The notes beneath the pieces were generated by a model that saw nothing but the letters and a program-made list of their open reading frames with translations, was not told the DNA's origin and ran no database searches. From contig JACSVZ010000004.1 in the NCBI GenBank assembly GCA_014706295.1, forward strand, positions 92,949,548-93,013,547: a DNA stretch of 64,000 nt, written 5' to 3'. The DNA comes from Lycocorax pyrrhopterus obiensis. Taxonomy: Eukaryota; Chordata; Aves; Passeriformes; Paradisaeidae. Positions 61,386-64,000 of the stretch are shown in pieces; positions within the stretch are counted from its first letter, which is position 1, and each line of letters opens with the position of its first letter. The translations under genes were made by a program, and so were the position numbers.

Positions 61386-63589
61386 GCGGGGAGGAATCCA
61401 ACCAAGCTCGGTAATTAACTTTTGGGGGGCAGGGGAAGGGAATCGACTGCATTATCTGTTAGGCTTTTCCCGAAGTTTAGCAGGTTTTATTCACCAGCCT
61501 TTGGAAGATGCTGGCAATTCAGGTGGAGGGGGGAGGTGGGGATAAGACGGAGACCTCAACCTTTGCGTGCTACAAGACAGCCTGCTAATGCACAGTATGC
61601 CATTACTTCCAGCTGAAGTCCATTGAGGAAACTAGCACCGTTTCAGACACCCTTCACTCCCTGCAGCTGCCAGAGCTGCACTGGGCTGAGCTCTGAGTGT
61701 GAAACTAGTTCTGTGAGCTAACTTCCACCACAGACTTCAATAGGCATGATAAATATGGCGGATGCCAAAAAAGCATTAAATCTTATTCCTGTTTAAAAAT
61801 GTACAAGAAAGATACTCTTTCTGAAATCAGAGGGATAGGAGAAAAGAGTTCCCTTTAAACAACTATCAGCAATAGATTATCACACCAAATTAATGCTAGA
61901 TCTGTTGCAGAGTGTCTTCTAAAACAAACAAAAATAAACCCATAAAAATAGGAATTTTAATCAAGTAATTTAGGGTAAGTTACTTAACGTAGACAAGTCA
62001 GAGATCTAGTCTCTAGCTGACCTCAATAAAAGTGAAACTTCTCGCCACCTGAAATCCAGCACCCATGACCATTTCTCCACTGCAAGTGTGAAATATAAAA
62101 AAAATCTTCCCTATAGATTACAAATAAAATCCAGAAGTATTTATTTGCAAGAAAAAGAATGCTGCATTTCTCCTTTTCTACCTTTAAAGGTAGAAATCAA
62201 CCAGATAAAGCATTTATCATGTAAAAAGCCTACTTTTATCCACACATTACTTCTTCAGAAAAGAAATAAAGGTTTAAAAAAACCTCCTCTGCCTAGATGA
62301 GGCTGTGCACGTTGTTCAGAACTCAGAAGAAAATGGCATGCTTCTGTTCCATTGAGTTTAATCTTTGTTAGTGACAATTAAAAGAAACAAACCTGTGTAA
62401 CACCTCTTCTATAAAACACTAGGTAGTTTCTTTTTTACTGATATAAGTTGTTTTCTTTTATACTCTTTGGTTACATTTTAGCACTAAATTAATAGGATTA
62501 ACAAATCTGCACTAAATGTACATGGACTACTTATCAGAACTATTTTAAAATTGAAATATATACTATGATGTTTTCAGAGAGTTAACTGAATAACTACTCC
62601 TTATTTACAGATACGAAACATTTAAGACAGTGTTGTTTCAAAAATGCTACTCTTATACAAGTGTTCCCCTTAAAAGTACAAATCCATTGTTTTCAAAAGT
62701 AATTTTAGTGCAAAATAAAGTATCTTATGATCTTTTATTTAATTGCATTCGGCTGTCATTGAGCATTCCAATCTGTGAAGTTTCTGTCTCGGGTTCTCCA
62801 TATCAAACAAGTACTGTCCACATGCAGCAAGTTTATATAAACAACAACATGCTTAATGCATGCAACATTATGCGGTCATATAGTAAACACATTCTTTAGG
62901 ATTTTTTTATCAGCTATTCTACAGCCCAATACAATTTCAGCTGCACAGCAGTATTGCCAGAACTTGAAAAGAGCAAACAATGGACATTTAAGTACAAGCT
63001 ACAGAATGACTGTAAAAATCACAATAATCTTCCCAGTTAGCTGCAAGAATCAACCCCCACCCTACACAAAACACAGCCCACACCTGCACTGTTAACCATT
63101 TACAAGTTAAACATAAGCAAGACATTTCAGCATGGTTAAGAAACGCCCTGGCTTACTACAACTTTGAAAGGATGAGGAGTAAGAAGCATACCACAGAGAC
63201 CCAGAAAAGGCTGCTTTTTTCTTCACTGAACACAGAAAAGATACCCCATGTTCCAGGGAATTAAAAAAAATATATATATATATTAAAATACACCCACCAA
63301 CACTGAGTAAAAAAACCAGGGGGGCTTCAAGAAGACTGCAGGGAAAAAGCTCTCACTCTCTTTAGTGTGCAGAAGCTTAGGGGGAAAAAATGTCGCCCTG
63401 GCAGGAATGACAAATGCAGTAGGATAGGCTAGCAGGCCTGAGGGATCTGTTTTACTTCCACATACATCCTCTAATGCACGCACTCCCACTCATCCTCTCG
63501 AGATGCCTTTTTTTTTTCCTCCACTTTTTTTTTTTTCAGCAGCTCCAAATCCCCGGCATATGACCTTCTGTTAAATAGATAAAAAAAAA
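61386..63589. other. Repeat-poor non-coding stretch
   Basis: No gene recognised. A YY1-like AATATGGCGG lies at 61752-61761, outside any island. 61560-61740 has mixed composition and could be conserved. The rest is AT-rich, with a short TA run near 63270-63283 and T runs near 63507-63537. Confidence 0.4.
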
Positions 63590-63850
63590 ATTTGCTTATC
63601 AGTCATGCAAATGAGGCTGAATTCATTTTCCACAACAGATGGCCTCATAGATAATGATGATGGAAGAGAGAAAATTGAATGTCTCTCACAAGGTGGTCAT
63701 GGCAACCGAGAGCAGAATAATATCAATAATAAGCTCACTGCATAATAAGGTTGTCAATCCCACAAATCAAAGTCTCCAGCTAAATCAGGTATCCCACCCC
63801 CCGCTAGTTATCAGGTAAATAGAGAAATAGAGAGCATCCTTTTTCTTTTT
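63590..63850. promoter_or_regulatory. Candidate conserved enhancer
   Basis: A 260-base repeat-free block holds a perfect POU octamer ATGCAAAT (63605-63612), an E-box CAGATG (63636-63641), a TCF/LEF-type ATCAAAG (63766-63772), and GATA-type TTATCAG cores near both ends. Such a mixture in non-coding DNA beside CpG islands is typical of deeply conserved developmental enhancers. No coding frame runs through it. Confidence 0.4.
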
Positions 63851-64000
63851 AAACAAGGCACTGTGAAAAGAAATTGTAGCTCCAGAGCTTCCAGGGTACA
63901 AGGAGAAGGAAGGAGCAGAAGAGATTTTTCTCCAATAATTGTGTTTTATTTGATGATTCTGAGAGGGGGGTGTTGGATTTATACTCTTTTTCTTTTCTTC
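63851..64000. other. Non-coding end of window
   Basis: Nothing recognised; the window ends inside this stretch. Confidence 0.4.

Noticed and set aside
1..64000. CRISPR arrays, operons, phage or bacterial mobile elements
   Set aside because: No spaced direct repeats, no ribosome-binding-site/ORF organisation and clear avian retroelements throughout; the window is eukaryotic nuclear DNA.

Overview
The window looks like nuclear DNA of a bird, most likely a passerine. The evidence is a scatter of 5'-truncated CR1 LINE copies ending in the avian CR1 tail (8-bp ATTCTGTG or ATTCTATG repeats), small LTR insertions, and above all a short element at 8170-8298 with a tRNA-Ile-derived head and a CR1-like tail. 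That architecture is known for the passerine SINE family TguSINE1. Most of the sequence is AT-rich, has no operon structure, and carries only short unrelated reading frames.

I found no protein-coding gene that I can support. The open frames that look like protein are either decayed CR1 reverse-transcriptase remnants (13.1-14.2 kb, 34.5-35.2 kb, 43.7-45.2 kb) or low-complexity frames across GC-rich DNA (57.5-58.9 kb).

Layout. 1-7.0 kb: no recognised element apart from a short tandem duplication. 7.0-14.2 kb: three CR1 copies, one split by an LTR at 9301-9722, and the tRNA-derived SINE. 14.2-26.3 kb: mostly featureless, with one CR1 at 19.9-20.3 kb. 26.3-35.6 kb: two minus-strand CR1 tails, an older LTR-like repeat at 27.4-27.95 kb, and a plus-strand CR1 followed by a solo LTR at 35255-35568. 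35.6-43.7 kb: microsatellites and a small AT minisatellite. 43.7-45.2 kb: a long CR1 copy interrupted by a 282-bp solo LTR with a perfect 6-bp target duplication. 45.2-56.0 kb: one CR1 tail, G-runs, and a candidate 3' end of a minus-strand spliced transcript (49.1-50.9 kb). 55.98-56.05 kb: an old palindromic repeat.

The right end is different. From about 56.8 to 58.8 kb there is a cluster of CpG islands, with a smaller one at 61.1-61.3 kb, separated by and followed by repeat-poor sequence. This sequence contains homeodomain, POU-octamer, E-box and TCF-type motifs. The arrangement resembles the promoter region and flanking enhancer field of a developmental regulatory gene, but I could not identify the gene or settle its strand. 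Good splice-donor sequences on the minus strand at 56825 and 58574 suggest that some transcription runs leftward into the AT-rich part, which could then be a long first intron. A plus-strand TATA box at 57424 leaves rightward transcription possible too.

All positions of repeat boundaries are by eye and may be off by 10-30 bases unless target duplications fix them. Family names come from memory of published avian repeats, not from a search.
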